From positions 1 to 64,000 of the forward strand of contig NZ_AMZQ01000016.1 of NCBI RefSeq assembly GCF_000313615.1: a stretch of DNA of 64,000 nucleotides. Reading direction: 5' to 3'. Under the pieces are notes generated by a model that made no database searches, was not told the origin of the DNA, and worked only from the letters and a program-made list of their open reading frames with translations. Numbering within the stretch: the first letter of the stretch is position 1; every line of letters starts with the position of its first letter. Shown here one piece after another: positions 55,546 through 63,335 of the stretch. Origin of the DNA: Campylobacter showae CSUNSWCD. GTDB lineage: Bacteria; Campylobacterota; Campylobacteria; Campylobacterales; Campylobacteraceae. The translations under genes were made by a program, and so were the position numbers.

Positions 55546-55947
55546 AATTTACCTTAACCAGTAACTAAAACATCAAGAATGTGATTGTAATCCTTTTATA
55601 CTTAAAAAAATATTAAAAAGTGCCAGAGTAATTAAGTCTTAATTTTGAAATTTAAATTTATAAAACATATTCGCGATTTTAAACTACTTTTATATCATCG
55701 TTTTATATAAAAATAAAGAGGGAAATATATAAATTTAATCCAAAAAACACACTAAAAAGTCATTTGACAAAATATTTTACATGAAATTTTAACGTGTGCA
55801 AAAACAGCGCGAAAAAGGCATTTTGCACTTAGTTTTACCGCTTTAAATTACCGTTTTTTCTCCATGATTTATCGTCAATCAGGAATTTAATGCTATAATC
55901 GTGGCGGTTTACAACCAAACTCAAATTACCCAACAAGGAGGCCTTTT
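55546..55947. other. Divergent region between sapC and the fifth S-layer gene
   Basis: 402 bases, strongly AT-rich, no gene. The plus-strand promoter at 55891-55899 serves the S-layer gene. AAACACACTAAAAAG at 55745-55759 matches 15 bases of the leader of S-layer copies 1-4 in the orientation of the fifth gene. A promoter for the sapCDEF operon is not obvious; TACAAT on the minus strand near 55590 is a weak candidate. Confidence 0.5.
55891..55899 (+). promoter_or_regulatory. Extended -10 promoter of the fifth S-layer gene
   Basis: TGCTATAAT at 55891-55899, the same nine bases as in the other four S-layer promoters, 49 bases before the start codon. The leader after it is different from theirs. 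The ribosome-binding site is AAGGAGG at 55935-55941. Confidence 0.75.
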
Positions 55948-58704
55948 ATGGCAGTAACAAAAGCACAAGTCGCCCAACTATATGTGGCATTATTTAACAG
56001 AGCACCCGAAGGTGCAGGTTTAAACGCATGGGTTTCGGCAGGCGTTTTTAGAGATCAAGCTCAAACGGCAGACGCTATGCTACAAAGCCCAGCTATCGCG
56101 GCGTATTTTAACGGTAGAATAGACTCAAATCTAGGATATATAGAAAACATCTACAAAAATATCCTAGGCAAAGACTACTCTCAAGATCCAGACGGCATCA
56201 ACGCTTGGGTGCGCCATCTAGAGCTAGGACACTCAAGAGGCGAAACCCTAGTTACTCTTTTCCAAGTAGCAAGATCGCCTGAGGCTATCGCGGCAGACCC
56301 TACGGCAGCGGCGGTATTTGCAAACAAAACGGCAATCGCGGCATATATGGCTGAAAAAATCACTGACATAGAAAGCGACGGATCGGGCAACTTTAACTAT
56401 GCTCCGTTCCAAGATATTATCGCTACTACAAACAGCACAAACCTAGAAGAGCAAAAAGCTAAAATCGATCAACTAGCCGCAGAAGCAGCAGCAGGAAGCA
56501 AGACTTTCACCACCGGTCTTGATAATTTCCTAGGCACGGACGGCGACGATACGTTTAACGGTATCTACTACGCAGGCGGCGGCGCGAAGACGTCTACTCT
56601 ATCATCTCTAGACACCCTTGATGCTAGAGGCGGTAAAGATACGCTAAATCTAACCGTACTAAAAAACGGAGCAGATGAAGTTAAAATGACTGACTTAGAT
56701 ACGGCGATGAACGGCATTAGCAACATCGAAAATTTAAACATAAAATCAGAAGTCAAATTTAATCCAGCAACAGTAACCATAAACAAAGGCTTAGATAACC
56801 TAAGCGTTCAAACTATCGATACTATAACTTTAACTACCGACACCAAAGAGGTAGTAGCTGTAAATACCACCGGAGTAGTTACTTTAACGGCTGCCGAAGC
56901 TACAAAAGAGGTAGTAGCAAAATCATCTGCTGACTCAGTAACCGTAAATGCGGCTAAACTAGAGGGCAAGGTATCTATCGACGCAGGCGCAGGCGCAAAC
57001 CTAACGGCAGCAAAAGCGCAAGAAGTCGTCATAAAAGCTAAAGGTAACGCAGACATAACCGCAGATAAAGCTACGAAAGTAAATATAAATCTAAACGATA
57101 AAGCCAATACACTTACCATTACGGCATCGCATCCATTGGCAGAAGCTACCGACGTAACCCTATCTAGCCTAAAGCTAGCAAGCGCTACAGCACTAGCAAA
57201 AGCTACGAAAATAAGCGTAACCGATGTTGATTTTGCCACGTTTAATATCTCTACCGATGTAGAAAACGTTGATTTTAGTATGAACTATAAATTTAAAGAA
57301 GGTAGTACCGATGCTCAATTAACAGCAGCTCTAGCGGCAGCTAACGCAACAAATCTAACTCTACACGCAAAAGCCGATAGAAAAGCATTCTTTACCTACA
57401 GCGGCGCGAATGATAAGCTAGTAAAAGCAGTCATCGACGGCGACGCTAAAAATTTAACCGCTGATTTTAGCGCACAAACAAAACTTGCAAACCTAGACGC
57501 AAGCGCATTTACCGGAAATTTTGCAAATCTAAAAGTCGGCAACGTAGCCAACTCAACCGTAAAACTAGGTAGCGGAAACGACGCAGTAGAGCTAACGGCA
57601 ACCGCAAACAAACAAACTATCGACGGCGGAGCCGGAACAGACCTAGTATCGGTAACTTCAACTATAGCAGCCGCCGGCGCGGGCAATGAAGTAACGTTTA
57701 CCAACTTTGAAGGATTGCAAATATCAAATGCACTAGCCGATGACGTAGATATGTCTAAATGGGGAGCGTTTAATAACGTCACTCTAGTTCAAGGCGTAAG
57801 CGCTGGAGGTAAGCTTCAAAAACTTCTAAACGACTCCACTATAACTATAGACACGGTCACTCTATCAGCCGATCTTGTCGTAGGGGTCAAAGACGCTGCT
57901 ACGGGCACTGCCGATAAGGTAAATTTTGTATTAAATCCAAAAGCTACCACTGGAGGTCTAACGGGCAAATTCGTAGTAGACGACATAGAGAACATAGACA
58001 TAGCGTCAAATTTAGACAACGCAAAAACAGCCGCAGCCGTAAACACAATCGAACTAAAAGCTAGCGCCGCCGCCAAAGACACGCTAACTAACGTAGTAAT
58101 AAAAGGCGATGCAAACTCAACAATACTAACTCTAGACGCTACTATAACAAAGGTAAAAACCGTAGATGCAAGCACTCTTAAAGGAAAATTTACATTTGAC
58201 GCTAGCGGCCACACTTATGAAAAATCCGTAATCAAAAGCGGAGCGGGCGATGATACGATAACCTTTGGTAGCAAATCAGGCGCAACCGTAACCGGCGGAG
58301 CGGGTAAAGATACGTTTGTATTAGGAGCCGTAGGCGACAACGCAGCATTCCCTGCATCAAAAACGGCTACTATCACGGACTTTTCTAAAGGCGACAAACT
58401 CAAAATAGGCGCAAATTTAACGGGAACCATTGATCAAAATATCGCAAGATACGATTCAACCAAATCGCTAGACTTTGCAAACAACCTATCTAGAGCCCTA
58501 GACGTCGCAACGGCTGCAAGCAACAAACTAGCTTACTTTACCTACACCGATCCAGATAGCAATGCGACAGACACCTATCTAGTAAGATCAGACACTAGCG
58601 CTGGTCTATCCGCCAACGACTATGTAGTAAAACTAACCGGTATAGTAGATCTAGCAGGTGCTACGCTTGCCGATGCGGGTACAAACCTAGAGCTAACCCT
58701 CTAA
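55948..58704 (+). CDS. S-layer-type protein with DUF4214 N-terminus, copy 5 (opposite strand)
   Basis: 918 aa, the shortest copy; no signal peptide, no cysteine seen. The N-terminus is MAVTKAQVAQLYVALFNRAP, with DGINAWVRHLELGHSRGE, mixing features of the other two groups. RTX-like GTDGDDTF and RGGKDTLNL are near 190-230, DGGAGTDLV near 555, GAGDDTITF and GGAGKDTFVLG near 770-795, and the last 60 residues hold the DTYLVRSD...NDYVVKLTG block shared by all copies. Its codons are more GC-rich than those of copies 1-4, and the DNA of the N-terminal block has diverged from theirs. Export through SapDEF is inferred. Confidence 0.86.
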   Translation: MAVTKAQVAQLYVALFNRAPEGAGLNAWVSAGVFRDQAQTADAMLQSPAIAAYFNGRIDSNLGYIENIYKNILGKDYSQDPDGINAWVRHLELGHSRGETLVTLFQVARSPEAIAADPTAAAVFANKTAIAAYMAEKITDIESDGSGNFNYAPFQDIIATTNSTNLEEQKAKIDQLAAEAAAGSKTFTTGLDNFLGTDGDDTFNGIYYAGGGAKTSTLSSLDTLDARGGKDTLNLTVLKNGADEVKMTDLDTAMNGISNIENLNIKSEVKFNPATVTINKGLDNLSVQTIDTITLTTDTKEVVAVNTTGVVTLTAAEATKEVVAKSSADSVTVNAAKLEGKVSIDAGAGANLTAAKAQEVVIKAKGNADITADKATKVNINLNDKANTLTITASHPLAEATDVTLSSLKLASATALAKATKISVTDVDFATFNISTDVENVDFSMNYKFKEGSTDAQLTAALAAANATNLTLHAKADRKAFFTYSGANDKLVKAVIDGDAKNLTADFSAQTKLANLDASAFTGNFANLKVGNVANSTVKLGSGNDAVELTATANKQTIDGGAGTDLVSVTSTIAAAGAGNEVTFTNFEGLQISNALADDVDMSKWGAFNNVTLVQGVSAGGKLQKLLNDSTITIDTVTLSADLVVGVKDAATGTADKVNFVLNPKATTGGLTGKFVVDDIENIDIASNLDNAKTAAAVNTIELKASAAAKDTLTNVVIKGDANSTILTLDATITKVKTVDASTLKGKFTFDASGHTYEKSVIKSGAGDDTITFGSKSGATVTGGAGKDTFVLGAVGDNAAFPASKTATITDFSKGDKLKIGANLTGTIDQNIARYDSTKSLDFANNLSRALDVATAASNKLAYFTYTDPDSNATDTYLVRSDTSAGLSANDYVVKLTGIVDLAGATLADAGTNLELTL

Positions 58705-58711
58705 TATCCGC

Positions 58712-58739
58712 GATAAACCCCGACCTTTCGGGGTTTATC
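58712..58739 (+). terminator. Terminator of the fifth S-layer gene
   Basis: GATAAACCCCGA (58712-58723) pairs perfectly with 58728-58739 over a 4-nt loop, 8 bases after the stop codon, followed by CTCTTT. Confidence 0.75.
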
Positions 58740-59046
58740 CTCTTTAAACTCTCAAATTTTCTCTCTTTCAAATTTTGCCGAACGAATCAAATTTAACGAC
58801 GGACCAAATTTGCGCTCAGATTTAATCTGCCGCACGTAAATTTGACAGCAAAAATGCAAATTTCGCCGCATCAAATTTAAAATAATCAAATTTGCACCGC
58901 TCTAAAATCCCCTAAAATTCGCCCTTCTCAATCAAATTTGAAAAAAACAAAAAAAATTTTACCTCTACCCCTAAAGTTTTTTTGATTTCGTCCGATATAG
59001 TTTTTGAACGACAAGAAGTCGTAATTAAACTTTAAAAGGATTTACA
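58740..59046. other. Intergenic region before flagellin
   Basis: 307 bases without a gene, rich in CAAATTT words. The last 75 bases hold the flagellin promoter and leader. Nothing else is recognised. Confidence 0.5.
58972..58998 (+). promoter_or_regulatory. Sigma-28 (FliA) type promoter of flagellin
   Basis: TAAAG at 58972-58976 and CCGATAT at 58992-58998 with 15 to 16 bases between them match the class 3 flagellar promoter pattern of Campylobacter. A leader of about 40 bases with AAAAGGA precedes the flagellin ATG. Confidence 0.75.
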
Positions 59047-60549
59047 ATGAGTTTTCGTATTAACACGAACATCAACGCTCTAAACACACACGCAAACGCA
59101 GTCGGTAACAACCGCAACCTTTCTCTTTCTTTGGGTAAACTTAGCTCAGGTTTGAGAATCCAAACTGCAGCAGATGACGCTTCCGGTCTTGCTATCGCTG
59201 ATAGCCTTCGCTCTCAAGCTAGCGCGCTTGGTCAAGCTATCGCAAACGGTAACGACGCTATCGGTATCATCCAAGTAGCGGATAAGGCTATGGACGAGCA
59301 GCTAAAAATCCTTGATACTATCAAAGTAAAAGCTACTCAATCAGCTCAAGACGGTCAAACAAGCGACTCTCGTCAAGCGCTACAAGCCGACATCGTTCGC
59401 CTAATGGAAGAGCTAGACAATATCGGCAATACGACGTCTTTCAACGGCCAGCAGTTACTAAACGGAACATTCTCTAACAAAGAGTTCCAAATCGGCGCTT
59501 ACTCAAACCAAACAGTTAAAGCTTCTATCGGCGCTACTACGTCAGATAAGATCGGTCTAACAAGATTTGAGAGCTCTAAGCTATTGACATTTGCAGGCGT
59601 AGTCAGCCTTACTTTCCTAAACGTAGACGGTATAAACAACGTAAAAGTAGCTGCGGCTACAATCTCAACCGGTCTAGGTAAAGGCGTAGGCGCTCTAGCT
59701 GAAAATATCAACAAGCTATCCGATAAAACCGGCGTTAGAGCTACCTTTGATACTACATGGGTATCTAGTAAAGCTATCAGCGGCGGTCAGATCCTAAGCC
59801 TTGTCATCAACGGCGTAAAAATCGGCGACCTAGAGGTAAAAGAAGGCGATAAAAACGGCGCTTTGGTAAATGCTATCAACAAAGTTAAAGACCAAACAGG
59901 CGTAGAAGCATCTGTAAACACCGAAGGTAGAATGGTACTAACTAGCCGCGACGGTAGAGCTATAAAAATCTCAGGCGACAAAGTAAGTGCCGGTCTAGGC
60001 GGAAAAAGAGGAACATCTATGTTCGTAGGACGCCTAAACCTAGTTCGCCTAGACGGTCGCGATATCAAGGTTAAGTCAACAAATGCTGGCGGCAAATTCT
60101 CCGTAGCGTTTAGCAAAACGGCTAACAGCCAGGGCGGTAACCAGCAGTCAGTGGCTCTAAGAGATATCAAGGGTCAACTAGATCCGGATCTAGCCGCTGC
60201 TATGGGCTTCCAAAGAATGAGTAAAGGCGTAATGACTTCTGCTCAATCAGCAGGCGTTATGACTCTACGCGGTGCGATGGCTGTTATGAATATCGCTGAG
60301 TCTGCTCAGAAAACTCTTGACCAGATCCGCTCAGACCTAGGTTCTGTTCAAAATCAGCTTGTCGCAACCGTAAACAACATCACGGTTACTCAAGTAAACG
60401 TAAAATCAGCCGAATCTCAAATCAGAGACGTTGATTTCGCTGCCGAGTCAGCAAACTTCTCTAAGTTTAACATCCTTGCTCAGTCAGGAAGTTATGCTAT
60501 GAGCCAAGCTAACTCTGTTCAGCAAAATGTCTTGAGACTACTTCAGTAG
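59047..60549 (+). CDS. flaA: Flagellin
   Basis: 500 aa; Campylobacter jejuni FlaA is about 575 residues, so the surface domain is shorter here. The N-terminal D0/D1 is [40 protein letters not shown], then [20 protein letters not shown]. The C-terminal D1/D0 is [20 protein letters not shown] and ends [12 protein letters not shown]. The central Ser/Thr-containing region (about 180-390) is where Pse glycans are attached in relatives. The symbol flaA is by family; I cannot tell flaA from flaB, and no second flagellin is in the window. Sigma-28-like promoter upstream. Confidence 0.94.
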   Translation: MSFRINTNINALNTHANAVGNNRNLSLSLGKLSSGLRIQTAADDASGLAIADSLRSQASALGQAIANGNDAIGIIQVADKAMDEQLKILDTIKVKATQSAQDGQTSDSRQALQADIVRLMEELDNIGNTTSFNGQQLLNGTFSNKEFQIGAYSNQTVKASIGATTSDKIGLTRFESSKLLTFAGVVSLTFLNVDGINNVKVAAATISTGLGKGVGALAENINKLSDKTGVRATFDTTWVSSKAISGGQILSLVINGVKIGDLEVKEGDKNGALVNAINKVKDQTGVEASVNTEGRMVLTSRDGRAIKISGDKVSAGLGGKRGTSMFVGRLNLVRLDGRDIKVKSTNAGGKFSVAFSKTANSQGGNQQSVALRDIKGQLDPDLAAAMGFQRMSKGVMTSAQSAGVMTLRGAMAVMNIAESAQKTLDQIRSDLGSVQNQLVATVNNITVTQVNVKSAESQIRDVDFAAESANFSKFNILAQSGSYAMSQANSVQQNVLRLLQ

Positions 60550-60568
60550 TCGAAAGCATTTCTACACG

Positions 60569-60592
60569 CTAAGCGGATCTTACTCCGCTTAG
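60569..60592 (+). terminator. Terminator hairpin 1 after flagellin
   Basis: CTAAGCGGA (60569-60577) pairs with TCCGCTTAG (60584-60592) across a 6-nt loop, 20 bases after the stop. There is no T-run, so it may also protect the 3' end of an abundant message. Confidence 0.55.
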
Positions 60593-60605
60593 CCGAAAGA
60601 CGCTT

Positions 60606-60627
60606 TAAGGCCGCTTCGGCGGTCTTA
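60606..60627 (+). terminator. Terminator hairpin 2 after flagellin (UUCG tetraloop)
   Basis: TAAGGCCGC (60606-60614) and GCGGTCTTA (60619-60627) form a 9-bp stem with one G-T pair, closed by a TTCG tetraloop, followed by GATTTC. Confidence 0.6.
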
Positions 60628-60681
60628 GATTTCAAAAACCCAAACACCAATAATTAAGACATCTCCAAAAATAATAGTTAT

Positions 60682-60755
60682 TATAGACGCTAAATTCGGC
60701 GTCTATATCTTTAGAAGTGAATTTTAAAGTCGAGTTTTTACCCGCTCGACTTTTT
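60682..60755 (+). terminator. Two further hairpins, the second with a T-run
   Basis: TATAGACGC/GCGTCTATA (60682-60707, 8-nt loop) is followed by AAAGTCGAG/CTCGACTTT (60726-60753, 10-nt loop), whose last T residues run on as TTTTTGC. The second has the classic intrinsic terminator form and insulates topA from the flagellin unit. The whole 320-base gap between flagellin and topA holds these hairpins and the topA promoter, no gene. Confidence 0.65.
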
Positions 60756-60831
60756 GCTCCAAATTTTATCCCATTTTTCCGAGTCAAATTTAAATTCAAA
60801 CGGCAAATTAATGCCATTAGTTTAAATTTTT

Positions 60832-60840
60832 TGCTACAAT
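60832..60840 (+). promoter_or_regulatory. Extended -10 promoter of topA
   Basis: TGCTACAAT, 29 bases before the topA ATG. AAAAAGG at 60855-60861 is the ribosome-binding site and fixes the start at 60870. Confidence 0.65.
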
Positions 60841-60869
60841 TACCGCAAAAAATTAAAAAGGCTATATTA

Positions 60870-62978
60870 ATGAAAAGCTTAATCATTGTGGAGTCCCCCG
60901 CGAAAGCCAAAACGATAAAAAACTTTCTAGGTAAAGACTACGACGTCATCGCATCAAAAGGTCATATCAGGGATCTGCCAAAAACGGCATTTGGCATCAA
61001 GATCGAGGGCGAAAAATTTACTCCAGAATACAAAATAAGCGCCGACCACTCCGCAATAGTAAAAGAGATAAAAGAACTCGCTAAAAACGCCGACCAAATC
61101 TACCTCGCAACCGATGAGGACCGCGAAGGAGAGGCCATCGCCTACCATATCGCAGCAGCTATTGGCAAAAAGCCGGGGAGCTTGCCTCGCATCGTGTTTC
61201 ACGAGATAACCAAAAGCGCCATCGAAGCGGCTCTAAAAAACCCTCGCACGATAAATATGGATAGCGTAAACGCGCAGCAAGCACGCCGCCTGTTAGACCG
61301 AATCGTTGGCTACAAGCTCTCGCCGCTGTTAAATTTAAAAATCCAAAAAGGCCTAAGTGCGGGACGCGTGCAAAGCGCGGCTCTAAAAATCATCGTAGAT
61401 AGAGAGTGCGAGATACGCGACTTTAAACCGATCGAATACCACAGTATAGATGCTGTTTTCAAAAAAGACCTCGACGCCGAGCTAGTTAAATTTGAAGCGC
61501 AAAAGATAGAAAAGCTCACGATAACAAACGGCGACCGAGCCAAATTTATCGTAGAAAATTTAAAAAACGACAAATTTAGCGTCCGCGAGATCGAAGCCAA
61601 AGAGCGCAAAACCGAGCCCGCGCCGCCTTTTATGACCTCGACGCTACAACAAAGCGCGAGCAACCGCCTAGGCTTTAGCCCGAAAAAAACGATGATGATC
61701 GCGCAAAATTTATACGAAGGCGTGCAGACGCATCAGGGCTTCATGGGCGCGATAACCTACATGAGAACGGACAGCCTAAATCTCGCCAAAGAAGCTGTCG
61801 CTGCCGCGCGCGAGACGATCGAGAAAGAGTACGGCGAACGCTACCTGCCTGCCAAGGCCAAATTTTACGCCACCAAAAGCAAGGGCGCGCAGGAAGCCCA
61901 CGAGGCGATCCGCCCAACGAATCTTAACTTCACGCCCGCTATCGCCGCGCAATATCTAGAAAAAGACGCATTGCGCCTTTACACGCTCATCTATAACCGC
62001 TTTTTAGCGTGTCAAATGAGCGCTAGCGTGAGTCAGACTCAAAACGTATTCGTCGCGGGCGCAAAAGGCGAGTTTAAAATAAGCGGCCGAAAAGTGCTGT
62101 TTGACGGATTTTACCGCGTTTATGGCGATATGGATAAGGATAAAATTTTGCCCGACCTAAAAATCGGTGACGAGATGAGTCTGCAAAGCATCAAAAGCTC
62201 GCAGCACTTCACCGAGCCGCCATCTCGCTACTCGGAGGCCGGACTCGTTAAAAAGCTAGAAAGCTTAGGCATCGGCAGACCTAGCACCTACGCGCCGACC
62301 ATCTCGCTGCTAACCTCTCGCGACTACGTCAAAGTCGAGAAAAAGCAGCTCGTGCCAAACGAGATCGCCTTTACGATGATGGGCGTTTTAGAGGAGCATT
62401 TTAGCGATATCGTAGATAGCGAATTTACGTCAAACATGGAAGAAAAGCTCGACCACGTCGCCGAAGACAAGGCCGATTGGCAAAAGCTTTTGAGCGATTT
62501 TTATCATCCGTTTATAGATAAAATCACAGCGGGCAAAACAGGCATAAAAAGCCAAAAGGTCGCCACTCCTATCGGCGAAAAGTGCCCTGAATGCGGCGGC
62601 GAACTACTACTGCGAAAAGGGCGCTACGGCGAGTTTATCGCGTGCGGAAACTTCCCGAAATGCAAATACTCGCGCAATATCACAAAGGAAGGGCAAGGCA
62701 CGCAGGAAGGCGAAGCTGCGGCAAAGCCGAAAAAAGAGCTAAAAAAGATCGACGTACCGTGTCCAAAATGCGGCGGCGACATCGTCGAACGCATCAGCCG
62801 CAGAGGTAAATTTTACGGTTGCGCAAACTATCCAAAATGCGACTTCGTCTCAAACTACGAGCCGGTCGCGCAAAAATGCGACGAGTGCGGCGGCGATATG
62901 ATCAAAAAAGAACTCAAAAAAGGGACGTTTCACGAGTGCACAAAATGCAAGAAAAAGGTGCAAATAGGAGATTTGTAA
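60870..62978 (+). CDS. topA: DNA topoisomerase I
   Basis: 702 aa from ATG 60870 (MKSLIIVESPAKAKTIKNFL); an in-frame extension upstream runs through the promoter and is rejected. Toprim domain with the DxD-type TDEDREGEA at 81-89. The catalytic Tyr is Tyr297 in GAITYMRTDS. Three C-terminal zinc-ribbon modules start CPECGG, CPKCGG and CDECGG (from about 570), each with four Cys except the last, whose spacing is shorter. It relaxes negative supercoils. topA next to bioB is also found in C. jejuni. Confidence 0.96.
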   Translation: MKSLIIVESPAKAKTIKNFLGKDYDVIASKGHIRDLPKTAFGIKIEGEKFTPEYKISADHSAIVKEIKELAKNADQIYLATDEDREGEAIAYHIAAAIGKKPGSLPRIVFHEITKSAIEAALKNPRTINMDSVNAQQARRLLDRIVGYKLSPLLNLKIQKGLSAGRVQSAALKIIVDRECEIRDFKPIEYHSIDAVFKKDLDAELVKFEAQKIEKLTITNGDRAKFIVENLKNDKFSVREIEAKERKTEPAPPFMTSTLQQSASNRLGFSPKKTMMIAQNLYEGVQTHQGFMGAITYMRTDSLNLAKEAVAAARETIEKEYGERYLPAKAKFYATKSKGAQEAHEAIRPTNLNFTPAIAAQYLEKDALRLYTLIYNRFLACQMSASVSQTQNVFVAGAKGEFKISGRKVLFDGFYRVYGDMDKDKILPDLKIGDEMSLQSIKSSQHFTEPPSRYSEAGLVKKLESLGIGRPSTYAPTISLLTSRDYVKVEKKQLVPNEIAFTMMGVLEEHFSDIVDSEFTSNMEEKLDHVAEDKADWQKLLSDFYHPFIDKITAGKTGIKSQKVATPIGEKCPECGGELLLRKGRYGEFIACGNFPKCKYSRNITKEGQGTQEGEAAAKPKKELKKIDVPCPKCGGDIVERISRRGKFYGCANYPKCDFVSNYEPVAQKCDECGGDMIKKELKKGTFHECTKCKKKVQIGDL

Positions 62979-63048
62979 ATTTTGTTTGTTTGAATAATTT
63001 TTAAAATTTTACTCGTTTTAAATACGATTTTTTTAAACCTAAAAGCTA

Positions 63049-63158
63049 AATTTTTAAAATTTACTCGCTCAAAGCAGTTACCTACCAAATTTCGGCTTCG
63101 CTATCGCTTAGCACGAAATTTGGAGGCGAAAGCTTTTCGGTCGTAAATTTTAAAAATT
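63049..63158. repeat. 110-base long hairpin downstream of topA
   Basis: AATTTTTAAAATTTAC (63049-63064) is the exact reverse complement of 63143-63158. Inside it CCAAATTTCG (63085-63094) is the exact reverse complement of 63114-63123. The two nested stems are separated by purine-rich loops. It could be the topA terminator or a palindromic intergenic element. Confidence 0.6.
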
Positions 63159-63208
63159 CTTGAGAATTAAATTTGCAAAATTTTAATGCAAAACGATAAG
63201 GCGAAGTA

Positions 63209-63307
63209 TTTTTGCTCTAGACGAGGCGGATTTAAATTTTACGACGGGAGCTACCTCGTCGGTAGTGACCGAGTAAAATTTAAATCCAACGAAGTATAGG
63301 GCAAAAA
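63209..63307 (+). repeat. Structured repeat element, copy B (upstream of bioB)
   Basis: Outer stem TTTTTGCTCTA (63209-63219) with TAGGGCAAAAA (63297-63307), one G-T pair. Middle stem of 15 perfect pairs (63228-63242 with 63273-63287). Apical hairpin CTACC/GGTAG (63251-63265). The same internal loops as copy A are present: GACGAGGC, AACGAAGTA, GGGAG and TGACC. The shared flanks AAGGC-AAGTA before and AAAGAC-AGCCG after extend the similarity to about 120 bases. It ends 28 bases before the bioB start codon. Confidence 0.75.
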
Positions 63308-63335
63308 GACAAGCCGCTAAAAAAGGAATAATCTA

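Larger units (their letters stand above)
62979..63335. other. Intergenic region between topA and bioB with two large hairpins
   Basis: 357 bases without a gene. It holds a 110-base inverted structure (63049-63158) and structured repeat copy B (63209-63307), listed separately. AAAAAAGG at about 63319-63326 is the bioB ribosome-binding site. Confidence 0.6.
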
